From: Marsupella aquatica | Lineage: Eukaryota > Marchantiophyta | Direction: 5' to 3' | Length of the DNA stretch: 64,000 bases | Assembly (NCBI GenBank): GCA_973895155.1 | Contig: OZ316891.1 | Location: 27,776,001-27,840,000, forward strand | In this document: positions 11,551 through 21,902 of the stretch, piece after piece | Layout of the letters: the number at the start of each line of letters is the position of its first letter | How positions within the stretch are numbered: position 1 is the stretch's first letter | The notes under the pieces: generated by a model | What the model was told of the DNA's origin: nothing | Databases searched by the model: none | What the model saw: the letters and a program-made list of their open reading frames with translations, nothing else | Position numbers and translations under genes: made by a program

Positions 11551-11967
11551 CTACACCTTTTTGGAGGCAGCTTGCTCATGGGCAGCAACGACTCCCAGAA
11601 TGCCGCCTTCCCCGACAAGGATGCTGAAGGGGTTGTCGCCGAGGCCATCCGCAACAGCCAAGAGAATCTGCCTCACCTGCTCAATGAACTCGGCCTTATC
11701 CACATTCTCATTGTGGTCTGTATCGAACTGCTCGAACACCTGGTCGTAAATCACTTGCAGCTCTTCCGGGGTCTTCTTGTCCGGGACCCCAAAGTGGGAT
11801 TCCAACAAGTTCAGCCTCTCGAACGCTGGCCTCAGCTCTGATCGAGACAGCACTCCATCGCTGTTCGCGTCCAGCTCCTTGAATATCGGTTCCACCGCCT
11901 TCATGAAAGCTGGCTCGTCCTCCACGAAAGTCCTCACCGTGCTCCCGTCTATGAACACCACCCCCAT
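11551..11967 (-). CDS. Small plant EF-hand calcium-binding protein
   Basis: An intronless 138-codon frame. I place the start at 11967 (MGVVFIDGSTVRTF); the 51 codons open upstream are poorly conserved leader. Two EF-hand loops are visible: residues 33-44 (DANSDGVLSRSE), canonical with Gly at position 6, and residues 82-93 (DTDHNENVDKAE), with Glu instead of Gly at position 6 but Asp/Asp/Asn/Glu ligands kept. The block LLESHFGV between them and the ILLAVADGLG segment after loop 2 match a family of short plant EF-hand proteins of about 130 residues that I recall from Arabidopsis (annotated only as calcium-binding EF hand family proteins). No signal peptide or membrane segment is evident. A cytosolic or nuclear calcium sensor or buffer is likely; the partner is unknown. 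Confidence 0.9.
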   Translation of the reverse strand: MGVVFIDGSTVRTFVEDEPAFMKAVEPIFKELDANSDGVLSRSELRPAFERLNLLESHFGVPDKKTPEELQVIYDQVFEQFDTDHNENVDKAEFIEQVRQILLAVADGLGDNPFSILVGEGGILGVVAAHEQAASKKV

Positions 11968-13737
11968 TCTCGCCCTCCCTTCCTGCCGTCCCACCAAACC
12001 AGAATTAATTTGAATGAACTCCAATAGATATGCCAAAGCTGGGGAATGGCAGATGGAGTAGCTGAGAAGACAGGGACAGAGCTCTATCAATGAATTACAG
12101 GAATATTGGATTGAAGACAAACACTCTAGAACGCTTTCTTAGGAAATATACTTAGGAGTTTTGCGGATACAAACACGATGGATCAACACAGGTGTAAATC
12201 GGGCCAATGCGCAGAAACCAAAGGACTTCGAAACGCATTCGAAAACTCGAAACTTCTCCTTTCCTTGGCTGTCTGACTTCAGAGAGCTCCGGAGGGTACT
12301 TACAGAGACAGAACCAAACGACCTAGGAATTCTTTGAAAAGTTTCCTTGCCTCGGAGCTATGAGTTCAGAAATCACCGGACGGCACTTTCAGAGACCGAT
12401 CTTTCAAGGAATGAACCTGGAGAGTTCACCTGCAAAAGCAATACCGATTTCAGAAGTTTGCTAGCTCGGAATAAACTACCTGGTGACGCCACGAATTGGA
12501 AGAGACCTCGTCTGGCTATCAAAGCGGATTGGGGACTGAGGAGCTAGACTCAGAAGGAGAGACAGTCAAACAGCATGATGAGAATATCTGAATATGTCCA
12601 GTCCACGAGACACTTGTGCCAAACGAGGAGGGGCTGGCGTTGGCTGGAATTTCAAAGTAGAGAAGGCCCACCTCTGCCGTATGTCTGGGGTTAGACGAAC
12701 TTCGTATCTGAGGACTTTACAGTACTCTACAATGAGTAGTAACCCAAACTAGACTCGAAGTCCTTCAGAATAACCGACAACTAAGCATTGTTGAATGACT
12801 CCTTACACACTTTCAATTCTGATTTCTTCAAGTAATTTAATTCGAGGAGAGGGACATCGTTCTGGTTGACTCCTTTGTCGCTTTAAACAGAATCGCTGCC
12901 AAATTTCTACAATGCAGTGCACGTGAACGGAATATTGGTCCAATCTCCAGAGTACTAAGGAAGAAATTTCCCGTTCTGCCTTGAACTGAACTACAAAAGT
13001 GCCAAACATTCCGGGTTGGGTCAATCCACAAGGGATGGGCCAGGCATGGTGAATCAGCCAGAGACGAAGGCGATGAGGTAATGCGCAATCAACATAAGAA
13101 CTTCAGGAGACTCATTTTTCATTCCAAGGACTCATTTTGAGAAGCCAGAGTTCCCAATAAAGTGGCAGCTACATCAAGACAGTCCGATCCACTCCAATGA
13201 TCATTATTCTGCACTTTCGAAGTTTGAGATTAGTACGCTGACCCTAAACTAAACTGTAGTGAGATTCAATTCAACTTTGGAAAGCACGTGTATAATTATC
13301 ATCACTCTCTCCACTGACTCTCTAAAAGCTGCATGGGCAGTGGCTGCTCGAGTTTACTTAAGGACTACAACAGAACCTTCAGATTCATTTAGCACCTGTT
13401 CATTTAGCAACTGTTGATGGAGGGAAGAAATAAAGAAATTTACTGAAAAGGTACCAACAAGGTACCAACAATGTACAAAGAGAGAAAAAGTGCAAAAGGT
13501 CCCTAGAGCACTAAACCCTTAAAAAAACAACCGATGAGAAGATGGTTCTAAGAAATTTTCTCATTCCAATGAAAAACGTCCATTTCAAAAACAAAAAAAA
13601 GGAATACTAATACCCACCCACATTCTAAACTATAATACAAGGTCTCGCTCTTTTATAGAGTGGTCGTCATTTGAATGTGGAGGGCCCAAAAAAGTAAAAC
13701 AATGAGAAGGAATAGACAAAAAGTTTAGTGTGGAGCT
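11968..13737. other. Upstream flank of the EF-hand gene, no further gene seen
   Basis: Contains the 5' flank of the EF-hand gene. Short frames on both strands (for example minus 12803-13024) lack recognisable domains. Positions 13560-13740 are A-rich and lead into the SINE insertion site. Confidence 0.4.
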
Positions 13738-14088
13738 AAAAGGTGACACACAACCAACTGGCTTTGGTCAATTGGCCAGAGGGTGAGCCTAGAACCGAGA
13801 GGTCCCAAGTTCAATCCTCCCTCCACACATAAGGGGTGTGGAGGGTATCTGTGTGTGTGTGGGTGGGGTGTAGTGGTGGGAGTATTGATTATCTCCTCAG
13901 CCCTGGTTGCCCACTTTGGGTTCTGGTTTAATCCTCTCTCCCTCCTGGTCTGGTCCCTGTCGGATCCCTGGGTATTGTCCCCTTGTGGCTGCCCTACATA
14001 GAAATGCATGCTCCAAAGCAGGACGTCTATCCTCTCTTGGATGGGTCTGCTTTCGATTTTCAAGGCAAAAAAAAAAAAGGTGACACAC
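13738..14088 (+). mobile_element. tRNA-derived SINE with 14 bp target-site duplication
   Basis: The target-site duplication AAAAGGTGACACAC is present at 13738-13751 and again at 14075-14088. The body has a tRNA-like head with an RNA polymerase III box A-like motif (TGGCCAGAGGG, 13773-13783) and a box B-like motif (AAGTTCAATCC, 13807-13817), 24 bp apart end to start. A roughly 240 bp tRNA-unrelated region follows, then a 12 bp A run at 14067-14078 next to the duplication. This is the full structure of a plant tRNA-derived SINE of about 325 bp. The intact duplication points to a fairly recent insertion. Open frames through it are incidental. Confidence 0.9.
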
Positions 14089-14689
14089 TTTTCCAAGCAA
14101 GAAAAGTGGGCTCTCGATGCACGAGTCTCCATTTGGTACCATCCATACATAAAGTGTTACTCCCTCTGTAATTTTTTACCACTATAATACCTTATCCCTA
14201 ATAAAAAAATGTGTACCAATTTTGACCTCTACCCAAGATGAAGAACTTAAAGCACAACTGCCCTTCAAAAGCTACGGGTTATCCTTAGATACCATTAAAA
14301 GGAGATTTTTCCTGAAATTGTGGAGCAAATTGGCATGCTAGAGGAGAAGAGTGATTGAAATATGAAAAAGGGGGAGGTCTTGGACACTTCCCCTTATATA
14401 GGGGAAGTTGTGGTTTAATCAATAAAATATTTAAAATTATTAATATTTAAAATTAAATTGGAAATATTGGAAAAGAAATTGAGAATTTTGAAATGCTTTC
14501 AATATAAAAATTTAGAGTTAAAAAATGATATTTTTCCTGTCACTCAATTGTAACTCTATGATGCGGTGGTCGTTATCTTGCGTCTCAACTTTCTACGCAA
14601 AATGGATGGGTTATTGAACATGAACACAAAAGTGTATGGCCAGGTCACACATAACATGTCTCAATTGTAAATTTGTAATTTCAAGTCTC
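14089..14689. other. AT-rich intergenic stretch, nothing recognised
   Basis: No supported gene. Positions 14395-14520 are strongly AT-rich. It ends at the second minisatellite. Confidence 0.4.
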
Positions 14690-15114
14690 GCCTTGACATC
14701 TTTTCTCCGTTTGACATGTTTTTCTAATCTTATCATATTTATCTCTCCTCAACATCTTTTCCTTGGCATCTTTTCTCACATTGATATCTTTATCTTATCA
14801 CGATATTTTATTCTCACTTGACATTTTTCTCTCAACTTTAACATTTTTTCTCTCCACAACAATTTTTGTCACCTTGATATCTTATGTTTTTTCATCTTGC
14901 CATCATTTTTTCACTTTGACATCATTTTTTCACTTTGACATATTTATCTCACCACAACATCATTCCCTTAACCTCAACATCTTTTCCCCCCTCTTGTCCT
15001 CATCTTTACATGTTTTTCTCACCTTATCTGTTTTTCTCACCTCAGTATTTTTTTCTATCATCAACATCTTTTTTTCATTTCGAATTTTGTGCAAGGCACA
15101 GGTATTTGGCTATC
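14690..15114 (+). mobile_element. Helitron-like 3' end with terminal minisatellite (array 2)
   Basis: The same 18 bp unit as array 1 is repeated about 20 times in the same orientation. The array ends at GTGCAAGGCACAGG, then TATTTGGCTAT (15089-15114), a diverged version of the array 1 terminus with CTAT in place of CTAG. Both array and terminus are more decayed than array 3. The reading frames across the array are repeat artefacts. Confidence 0.55.
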
Positions 15115-15659
15115 AGATAGAAAACTACAAATATACCTACCTGTTGATACTGAGCCTGGTCGTCAATCAACCTTTCTTTATCTAAAGACAATACTCAACA
15201 TATTCTCAGAATCCAACTGTTTCACTGCGCAAAAGTTAGCACGAACTTTGGGCCTTTCCCTTTTAGAGAAGTCTTCACCCAAAAGCGTGTGTCTTAGTGC
15301 CCAAAAGTCTTTCAGTGAGAGCCCAAAAGTCTTTCTGTGAGAAGTGCTACTAGAGCAGGCGTTAATTAATTGAGATTTCTTGGAGAAGAGCTACCATAGC
15401 AGGCCTTAGTTGAGCAGCGGATCGTGTTTCACACGAATCCGATTCGTGCTGAACCGGAGAAAGGACCTGGCATTCGAATCAATGGGCAGATGGGTTTTCA
15501 GAGTGCTGTCCACTTCTCCATGCTCAACATGTGGGAAGTCCACAGACTGGTCCCTACTCTTCCCGTGATTTCCGGAGAGTGGACCAGCTGCCATTATTCC
15601 CTATGGTAGTTTAGGTGGGTGGTGGACTGTTGAAGCTGCACCCGTCGAAGCTTACACAG

Positions 15660-16260
15660 TCGTATCTCTCCACAAGTGGAAACCCTGGCTAACTGCAAGG
15701 CGTTTCTTCTTCCCTGTTTTCCTGTAGAGTATGACTTTTCCTGCACTTTTTGTAAGTGAAAACTGCGCTACACGATTGCTGTACAAGTGCAAACCCTGAT
15801 AAGTGTACATGAGCATTTGGTTTATCTCCACAAGTGGAAACCCTGGATAACTGCAAGATGTCTCTTCTTCCCTTCTTTCCTGTAGAGGAAGACTTTTCCT
15901 GCACTTTTGTAAGTGAAAACTGCGCTACACGATAGCTGTATAAGTGCAAACCCTGATAAGTGTACATGAGCATCTGGTGTCTCTCTTTAAGTGGAAACCC
16001 TGGATAACTGCAAGTTGTCCTTTCTTCCCTTTTTTCCTTGTAGAGTATGACATTTCCTGCACTTTTTGTAAGTGAAAACTGACCAAACAAACTTTTGCTA
16101 CACTACAACTTTACAAGTGCAAACCAGATAAGTGTACATGAGCACTTTGTGTCTCTCCATAAGTGGAAACCCTGGATAACTGCAAGTTTTCCCTTCCTCC
16201 TCTTTTCCCTGTAGAGTATGCACTTTTCCTGCACTGCTTGTAAACAAAGTTTAGCTGAAG
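15660..16260. repeat. Four-copy satellite of about 158 bp with internal half-repeat
   Basis: The anchor GTGGAAACCCTGG occurs at 15676, 15834, 15991 and 16163, giving spacings of 158, 157 and 172 bp. Each monomer holds a second, related segment (AAGTGCAAACCCTGATAAGTG) about 110 bp downstream, lost or cut short at the end of the last copy, so the monomer is an old dimer of AAGTGsAAACCCTGrATAA-type units. Minus-strand frames across it are artefacts of the period. Confidence 0.9.
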
Positions 16261-16394
16261 GACACAGCTACATATTATTTGGGAGTTTAAGAGTTCATAA
16301 CTTACTCATGTCTTCTGGTTATGCCTAAATTGCCATGACTTGCAGAACACACTAAAGATGATCTGATGGACAGAGTTAGGATTCAAGCTGGATT

Positions 16395-16730
16395 AGATAA
16401 TCAATAACTCATGTGTTACAGATTAGTCAAAATTGCTGCAGACTACAGAGATGATGATGACGATGATAAGTTTTAACCATAAAACTGACCATGCCTGTAC
16501 TTTGACTGTCCTAATGGAGATCAGAAAGCTCTTTTATGTGTAAGGTCTTGGGCAAATGACACAAAGCAATTCATCATGTGTTCCAGATTAGCCAAAACTG
16601 CTATGCAACTGAGATGACTATCGATAACTTTTTAGCTATCAAACTGTCCACTAACTGGGATTGTAAGGCAGATCAAAAAGCCCCTCTATGAATAAGGGTC
16701 CTTGCAAATGGTACAAAGAAAAGCATCCCA
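16395..16730. repeat. Diverged tandem duplication, period about 163 bp
   Basis: Copy 1 begins near 16400 (CATGTGTTACAGATTAG) and copy 2 near 16564 (CATGTGTTCCAGATTAG). They share ordered blocks ending in GATCAGAAAGC/GATCAAAAAGC and GCAAATGrCACAAAG. It lies directly beyond the 158 bp satellite and may belong to one larger repeat region. Confidence 0.65.
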
Positions 16731-18580
16731 ATGTCCAGATAAATTTGTTAGATCGTAAGTGTTTGGGCCCAAGGATCCGTTCACAAGATCTTATGGTCTT
16801 CCTAATTCTACAGAAATCTAATGATCAAAGAGTATAGATGTCAGGTGTGAATTATCCAGAATTTCCTCCCTTACTAAAATACTATCTCGCATTTGCAATA
16901 GTTCTTAGCATCGAATTTTTAGTTTATATAGTAAACTTAAAATTAAAAAACTAAAACAGGAGAGTAATATTCTGACATGCAGTTGTGGGTGAAATAAAAA
17001 TCACTTAATATTAGCGCAGGTCTTGCTCGACCCGGGATGGCAGTACGGTAGAGTGAACTGCAGTTGAACCTTTTTGTAACGTCTGGTTTGGGTTCTCGGG
17101 TCGGGCCCACCGTCGGTCGGACATCACGCGTGTCGGTGGACCGTCTTTTCCTCGTCACTCCGTCGCGCTGCCACTTCCCAGGCGGTGGGAGTCGCCCCGT
17201 CCCAGTCTCGAAAATCCATGCGACCCGCTCGGTTGCCCCCTCCCCTAGGGTCGCGGTCCGGGCGCGTCGCTGGCCCTTCCTTTGGTACAGTACCAGATTT
17301 TACGACCCCTCGGGTTTTGATGAGCCCGCCCTCAACGACCGTTCCTTTCCCTTCGGCCCCCTATGTTTCCGCTCCTCCTCTAGTATAGCCCGCTACTTTT
17401 TTTGGTTCTCGCATAAACGATTTTTTTTTATAAGCCGGGGTGGTGAATGTGTAGGGTAACCTATGGTTCCAGCTGGGGTGATAAATGTGTAGGGTAACCC
17501 ATGGTTGATGGTTCCAAGGGGGTTGTGGGACTTAATTCTTTTTGTGGTGATCCCAAGGGGTTAGTTAAACTCCCCAAGTGACCATGGATTATGTATTGTA
17601 AGCCTTTATTTTGACAAATGCACGGAAGGGGGGGGGGATATTGCAAGGTAATTATCTCAGAGTTAGTGTTTGTTCCTGATTAAAGTTGGTAACCCTAATT
17701 TTAAGAGTGGTTTGAATAGGAAAAGACACTAATTGTGGTAGGTTTGGGATAAGACACTTTTGGATTGGAATTCCCTGAACAAGAACAATTCAGTATAACT
17801 TATCCAGTCCTGCTTGCCATATGTGCTGCGGTTGTTTGGCAAATTGTGTAGCCCTGTTGAGCTTCTGTTTCCGAGCTCTTACTTTTCTTTTTCTAGTGAT
17901 CCAAGGTGCATGAGGCAGACTTTGTCCCCTGGCAGTCAGAGGCGAGGGAGCAATGAATGCCTTTGTGCCTCCGCGTAGGAACACTGCTGGAAGATGCATT
18001 TGTCTTTGAAATGTGGCTCCCTGAATTGCTTCGATGGATTTGCATAAGGGCTAAGTAACTCTCTAAATAACGTTATGCACAGATAGAATACTAGTAGGCA
18101 GGGACAATAAGGTTTGTTTGTACATGTCCTGTGCAAAAACTTAATATTTTCACTTTCAACATATGGGGTGATGCAATGAGTAACCTAGATTTTGTTTTTT
18201 ACTTTCAAAACAATGTGTACATTGATTCATCAGTGTTTTACATCATATTGCTTAGAATATTCCTAAAATGTACATTATAAGGGTTTAAAATTTTCACATA
18301 CATTCACTATAATTTGTCCTAAAATACTAAGATTTAAATACTATAATATACAATCCCACTGTAGTCCTTTGCTTATCTAGCGCCCCCCCCCCCCTCAATA
18401 GCCAGCCCCATCTCCTGTCGTCTCTCTGTCTCATGTTGTCATTTAGATTCTGTGCTTGCTCTCCTCCCTTCTCCTAAACCTTTGTTTGATAATCCTTTAG
18501 CTCAACATCACTTATTATTGACCATATTATGCTCCGTAACACTTACAATCAACTTACATATTTTACTATGGACAATACTA
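16731..18580. other. Intergenic stretch with a GC-rich island
   Basis: Positions 17020-17400 are markedly more GC-rich than their surroundings, with many CG dinucleotides and runs such as CGGGTCGGGCCC. An open frame crosses it but has no recognisable domain. Positions 18380-18400 hold a run of about 14 C. The GC island could be a fragment of a retrotransposon long terminal repeat or inserted DNA of another origin; no coding or terminal signature settles this. Confidence 0.4.
17437..17512. repeat. 38 bp tandem duplication
   Basis: Copies start at 17437 and 17475 and share GGGGTG(G/A)T(G/A)AATGTG and TAGGGTAACC(T/C)ATGG. It sits at the edge of the GC-rich island. Confidence 0.8.
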
Positions 18581-18604
18581 TGCAAGGCAAGGCATTGGGC
18601 TAAC
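18579..18604 (+). mobile_element. Decayed Helitron-like 3' terminus
   Basis: TGCAAGGCAAGGCATTGGGC followed by TAA resembles the ends of arrays 1 and 2, but no minisatellite precedes it. It faces the opposite-strand terminus at 18696, about 90 bp away. Weak on its own; supported by the shared GGCATTGGGCTA core. Confidence 0.35.
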
Positions 18605-18695
18605 TTCAATATTTAATTTTAATTTTTGCTAGGACAACACTTTCAATCAACTTGTACTTCTAGCGACACTACCATCCAAGGCTTATTATTGACAA

Positions 18696-19235
18696 CTAGC
18701 CCCATGCCCGTGCGTTGCACGAAAGATGTTGAATGAGGTCAAGATGTTGACATGAGGGCAAGATGTCAAGGTGAGGGCAAGATTTCAAGGTGAGGGCAAG
18801 ATTTCAAGGTGAGGGCAAGATGTCGAGGTGAGGGCAAGATTCTGAAGTGAGGGCAAGATGTTGAGGCAAGTGCAAAATGTTGAGGAGAGAAAGATTTTGA
18901 GGAGAGGGTAAGATGTGAAGGAGATGCGGAGATGTCAAGGTGAGGGCAAGATGTCAAGGAGATGCAAAGATATCCAGGCGAGAGCCAGATGTCGAGGAGA
19001 GGCAAAGATGTCCAGGCGAGGGGAAGATGTCGAGGGGAGAAAAAAATGTCAAGGAGAGGCAAAAATGTTTAGATGAGGGCAAGATGTTGAGGGAAGGGCC
19101 AGATGCCGGGGAGAGGCAAAGATGTTGAGGCAAGGGCAAGATGTTGAGGAGAGGGTAAGATGCTGCGGAGATGCGAAGATGTTGAGGCAAGGGCAAGATG
19201 TTGAGGAGAGGCAAAGATGTCAAGCGAGGTCAAAG
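18696..19235 (-). mobile_element. Helitron-like 3' end with terminal minisatellite (array 3, best preserved)
   Basis: On the minus strand an array of about 26 copies of a 19 bp unit (plus-strand form AAGATGTCAAGGTGAGGGC) ends in a stem-loop CGTGC-AAC-GCACG (18709-18721), then GGCATGGG and GCTAG, followed by T. The perfect 5 bp stem about ten bases before CTAG is the plant Helitron 3' end layout. The unit is the reverse complement of that in arrays 1 and 2. No Rep/helicase gene is present and the 5' TC end was not identified; it may lie above 19.65 kb. Confidence 0.65.
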
Positions 19236-19508
19236 CAAGGCAAAAGACAAATAATTCCAGAGAAATTAAGGTAATGTTCAAAAATAAATTAAAGGAAATA
19301 AAAGCGAAAAGACAGACACAAAAGGCAAAGTGGGAGAAATCCAACATACTGAAAGGGAGTTAGAGGTAGTATCCAGAGCTATTAATAGAGTTTTGCAGAT
19401 GGGCCAACAAAAAACTTCTTTTCCATCCAATGGTTGAGGTTGAATCTGGCCCATTCTTGTGACTGTAAGCAGATGATGCCCATAAATGGATGGGATCCCT
19501 TATTGTGT

Positions 19509-19655
19509 GATAGCCCAATGCCCAAGAATTTGAGGCGAGGCAAGGATGTAGAGGCAAAGGAAAGATGTCAAGGCAAGGCAAGAATGTCAAAGCGAGTGAA
19601 AATGTCAAGGCGGAAGCAAGACAGAAATGTTGAGGCAAGACAACAATGTGGAGGA
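19509..19655 (-). mobile_element. Shorter minisatellite with Helitron-like terminus (array 4)
   Basis: On the minus strand, a degenerate array of the same unit (plus-strand form GATGTCAAGGCAAGGCAAG) at 19528-19655 runs into CTTGGGCATTGGGCTAT, ending at about 19509. The orientation matches array 3 and it is separated from it by about 270 bp of single-copy-looking DNA. Confidence 0.5.
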
Positions 19656-20379
19656 GGGAAACACTTTTTTGTTTTAATGTTCAATTTTTCAAGATTCTGA
19701 TAAATAAGTATTTTTATGCAAAAAACTATAAGTTTTCCATCGTAGGAAAGCTCTTGGCTGGCAAAAATATTATCCCCTCTATCATTTTCTTGCTTTGCAG
19801 TTTTTACCATGTACTGAACTTTGTTTTACTTCTTTTTGTCCCTTTATCTTTAGAAACCAACCTCCCCTCTCCCTCCTTGTGGCTTTTCCCTTTTGTCTTT
19901 GAAAACCAACCCTTTCCCTTCCTTGTGGCTTTAAGTATCCAGGGTATTCATATACCCTGGGACAGTGATAGATACACTACGACCCCAATTGTCCCTCATT
20001 GACAATTATTTTTTGCAGATATACCTTCATAATCATACTCTATGCAAAATCCAAAAAATTTGACATGCCCCAAAAGTTTATGGTTGGGATGTGTGTAACT
20101 TATTAATAAAGAGAAAGAAATATTTTAGATGATGTCACATAAGAATGTACATAAAAAATACTTTATGTACTATGTATTATACTATAAAGAGAAGTATATG
20201 ACCCTCCTGGTGAATCAATCCACGAGTACACAAAAAACTTAAAAATAATCTGACGGCTTAGCTTGATTCCCTCCATTTTCAATTTTGTAAGCAGACGAAA
20301 GTACTTTTTGGCGGCATTGCATATTATAGATGTAGATAATAGGCAAGACAAAAGTGAAGTCCTGATGGACCTCCATGTT

Positions 20380-20660
20380 CAGCACAATGCTCCCATGGAC
20401 CACATTTGGTTGGTCCATGGATGGTGGACCATGGGAGTTTTGGACTCATGACTTGATGATTATGAGTCTTACAGATAAACTTTAGTCTTTCACGTGCAAG
20501 GCAACTAGAGAAGGGGAGACCAGAAAAACCACAAACCCTAATATTTAGTATTAACACAATGAGAATTGATCTAATACAATTTACCTGTCCAAATTCCATG
20601 ATGAATAATTCAACCAAAGTGACCAAAATTTCATTGTCACTTTGATGGAAGTGTAAGTCA
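20380..20660 (+). repeat. Dispersed repeat with a 14 bp-arm palindrome
   Basis: The left arm CTCCCATGGACCAC (20390-20403) is the exact reverse complement of 20424-20437. The following 220 bp match, in inverted orientation, the repeat at 6440-6850 (CTTGATGATTATGAGT, GCAAGGCAACTAGAGAAGG, TGTCACTTTGATGG). It is a candidate small non-autonomous element; no terminal inverted repeats or target duplication were established. Confidence 0.6.
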
Positions 20661-20673
20661 CTTACTCCAGAAA

Positions 20674-20800
20674 ATTCTCAAAACTAAAAAATATATGAGT
20701 TTAAGAGCATCAAAGTATTATATAATTAAAAGATCACTCCTCTAGCTCATTCTCAAAACTAAAAAATATATAAATTTAGGAACATCAAGTTTTTATAATT
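20674..20800. repeat. 75 bp tandem duplication, diverged
   Basis: ATTCTCAAAACTAAAAAATA begins at 20674 and again at 20749. Both copies continue through AGCATCAA/ACATCAAG and TATAATTAA. The second copy is interrupted by the SINE-like insert at 20806. Confidence 0.75.
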
Positions 20801-20944
20801 AAGTCTAGAGAGGCATGGTTGAGTGATAGCTCGTTTGAGTGGAGATTTATAAGTTCAAATGTTGTGACTGACTGTTCACTTTCTATGAAATTTCACAGAT
20901 TTCTCCTTAAAATTAAGAAAAAAAACATTCTTATAATTAAAGTC
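20793..20944 (+). mobile_element. Short SINE-like insert with imperfect target duplication
   Basis: A box A-like TGGTTGAGTGAT (20816-20827) and a box B-like AAGTTCAAATG (20851-20861) are spaced as in a tRNA-derived SINE head. An A-rich tail follows (20911-20925). TTATAATTAAGTC at 20793-20805 and TTATAATTAAAGTC at 20931-20944 may be the target duplication. Similar AT-rich sequence also occurs in the neighbouring tandem copy, which weakens that evidence. The head sequence differs from the SINE at 13.7 kb, so it would be another family. Confidence 0.45.
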
Positions 20945-21049
20945 AAAGTTTGGAAAATGTGGTCCATTTGACTTTCAAAAGACCAAGGTTGTGGTGGGTA
21001 TGGGACTAATTTCAATAATTATTAGTTTAATTTGTGCGCCAACCTAGCG

Positions 21050-21902
21050 TCCCTCTACTGTAGTAGTCGAGTCCTCTGCGTCTAAAGGAAGAGTGTTGTC
21101 TTTCGCTTTTTGCTCTGCTCCTCTCTGCTCTGTCTCTCGTTCGTCATTTAGCTCCTCTCCTCTCCTTCAATTGAGGCATTTGAGCTCTGAGAATCTGTCT
21201 CTTCACTTGATTGCAATCTTCACACACATTTTCGATCTCCAGCTTTCTCTCTCTCGCTTCATTTCTCTCGTTTCGGCCGTGCGCCGCTCTTCATTTTGAG
21301 CGAAATCTGTCTCGTAGACCTCATAGGGTTCTCGAACTGGAGCTTTTTCGGTTTGGTGCTCTCTGGACTCGTTCCTCTATATGGATTCTGCCCCTTTCTG
21401 CATGCTCATGCTCGCGCTTTGATTCGTGAAGTGGTTTGGTTGTGTTGTGGCACCTCGTAGATGCGGATTCTATGTCGCGCTGCGGGAATTGCGTTTAACG
21501 ACAAAGCACAGTTTGGATTCGCGTCTGTATAAATATTTTTCTCTGCTTCACTGCTTCACTGCGCTCCTCTGCACTGCACTGCACGACACGGCACGCCGCG
21601 ACACAGCTCGGCTGTGTGTGTGTGTGCAGCTCTCTTTCTGGCTCGACATACGCATTGGACTCTCGTAGAATTGCGTCCCACGGCAAGGCGCGGTGGGGCG
21701 GATTGGGAATAGGATTAGGGAGAATTCTGCTTTAGTGCCACTCCCGCTGCTTGATTTATTTCATCGGCGTGGTGCGGTGTTGCTGTTCTGTTCCTCAGCT
21801 CTCTGAATTCTAGGATTTAAATTTTGACTTCTCGGAAACGGGAGAAGTGAAGGACTGAGGATCGCGAGAGGTCGAGGGAGGGGAGGCCGAGGAGGAGAAG
21901 AA
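21050..21902 (+). promoter_or_regulatory. Probable promoter and pyrimidine-rich leader of the phosphofructokinase gene
   Basis: This stretch holds no supported gene. From about 21090 it is rich in C and T with repeated CTCTC and TCTCT, as in many plant 5' untranslated leaders, and has a short TG run near 21617. The coding start follows at 21903 in a favourable context (AAGAAATGG). The transcription start cannot be fixed from sequence alone. Confidence 0.35.

Noticed and set aside
11968-12120. 51-codon upstream extension of the EF-hand frame
   Set aside because: The family start MGVVFIDGSTVRTF-like begins at 11967; the upstream residues look like translated leader.
13783-14171. Plus- and minus-strand frames at 13.7-14.2 kb
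   Set aside because: They lie within the SINE and cross its A tail and target duplication.
14763-15185. 140-codon plus-strand frame rich in Phe, Leu and Ser
   Set aside because: Reads through the 18 bp minisatellite; its length and composition follow from the repeat.
15689-16090. 133-codon minus-strand frame with internal repeats
   Set aside because: Produced by the 158 bp satellite; the repeated peptide mirrors the DNA period.
17064-17459. 131-codon frame in the GC-rich island
   Set aside because: Open mainly because of composition; no domain and no neighbours that support a gene.
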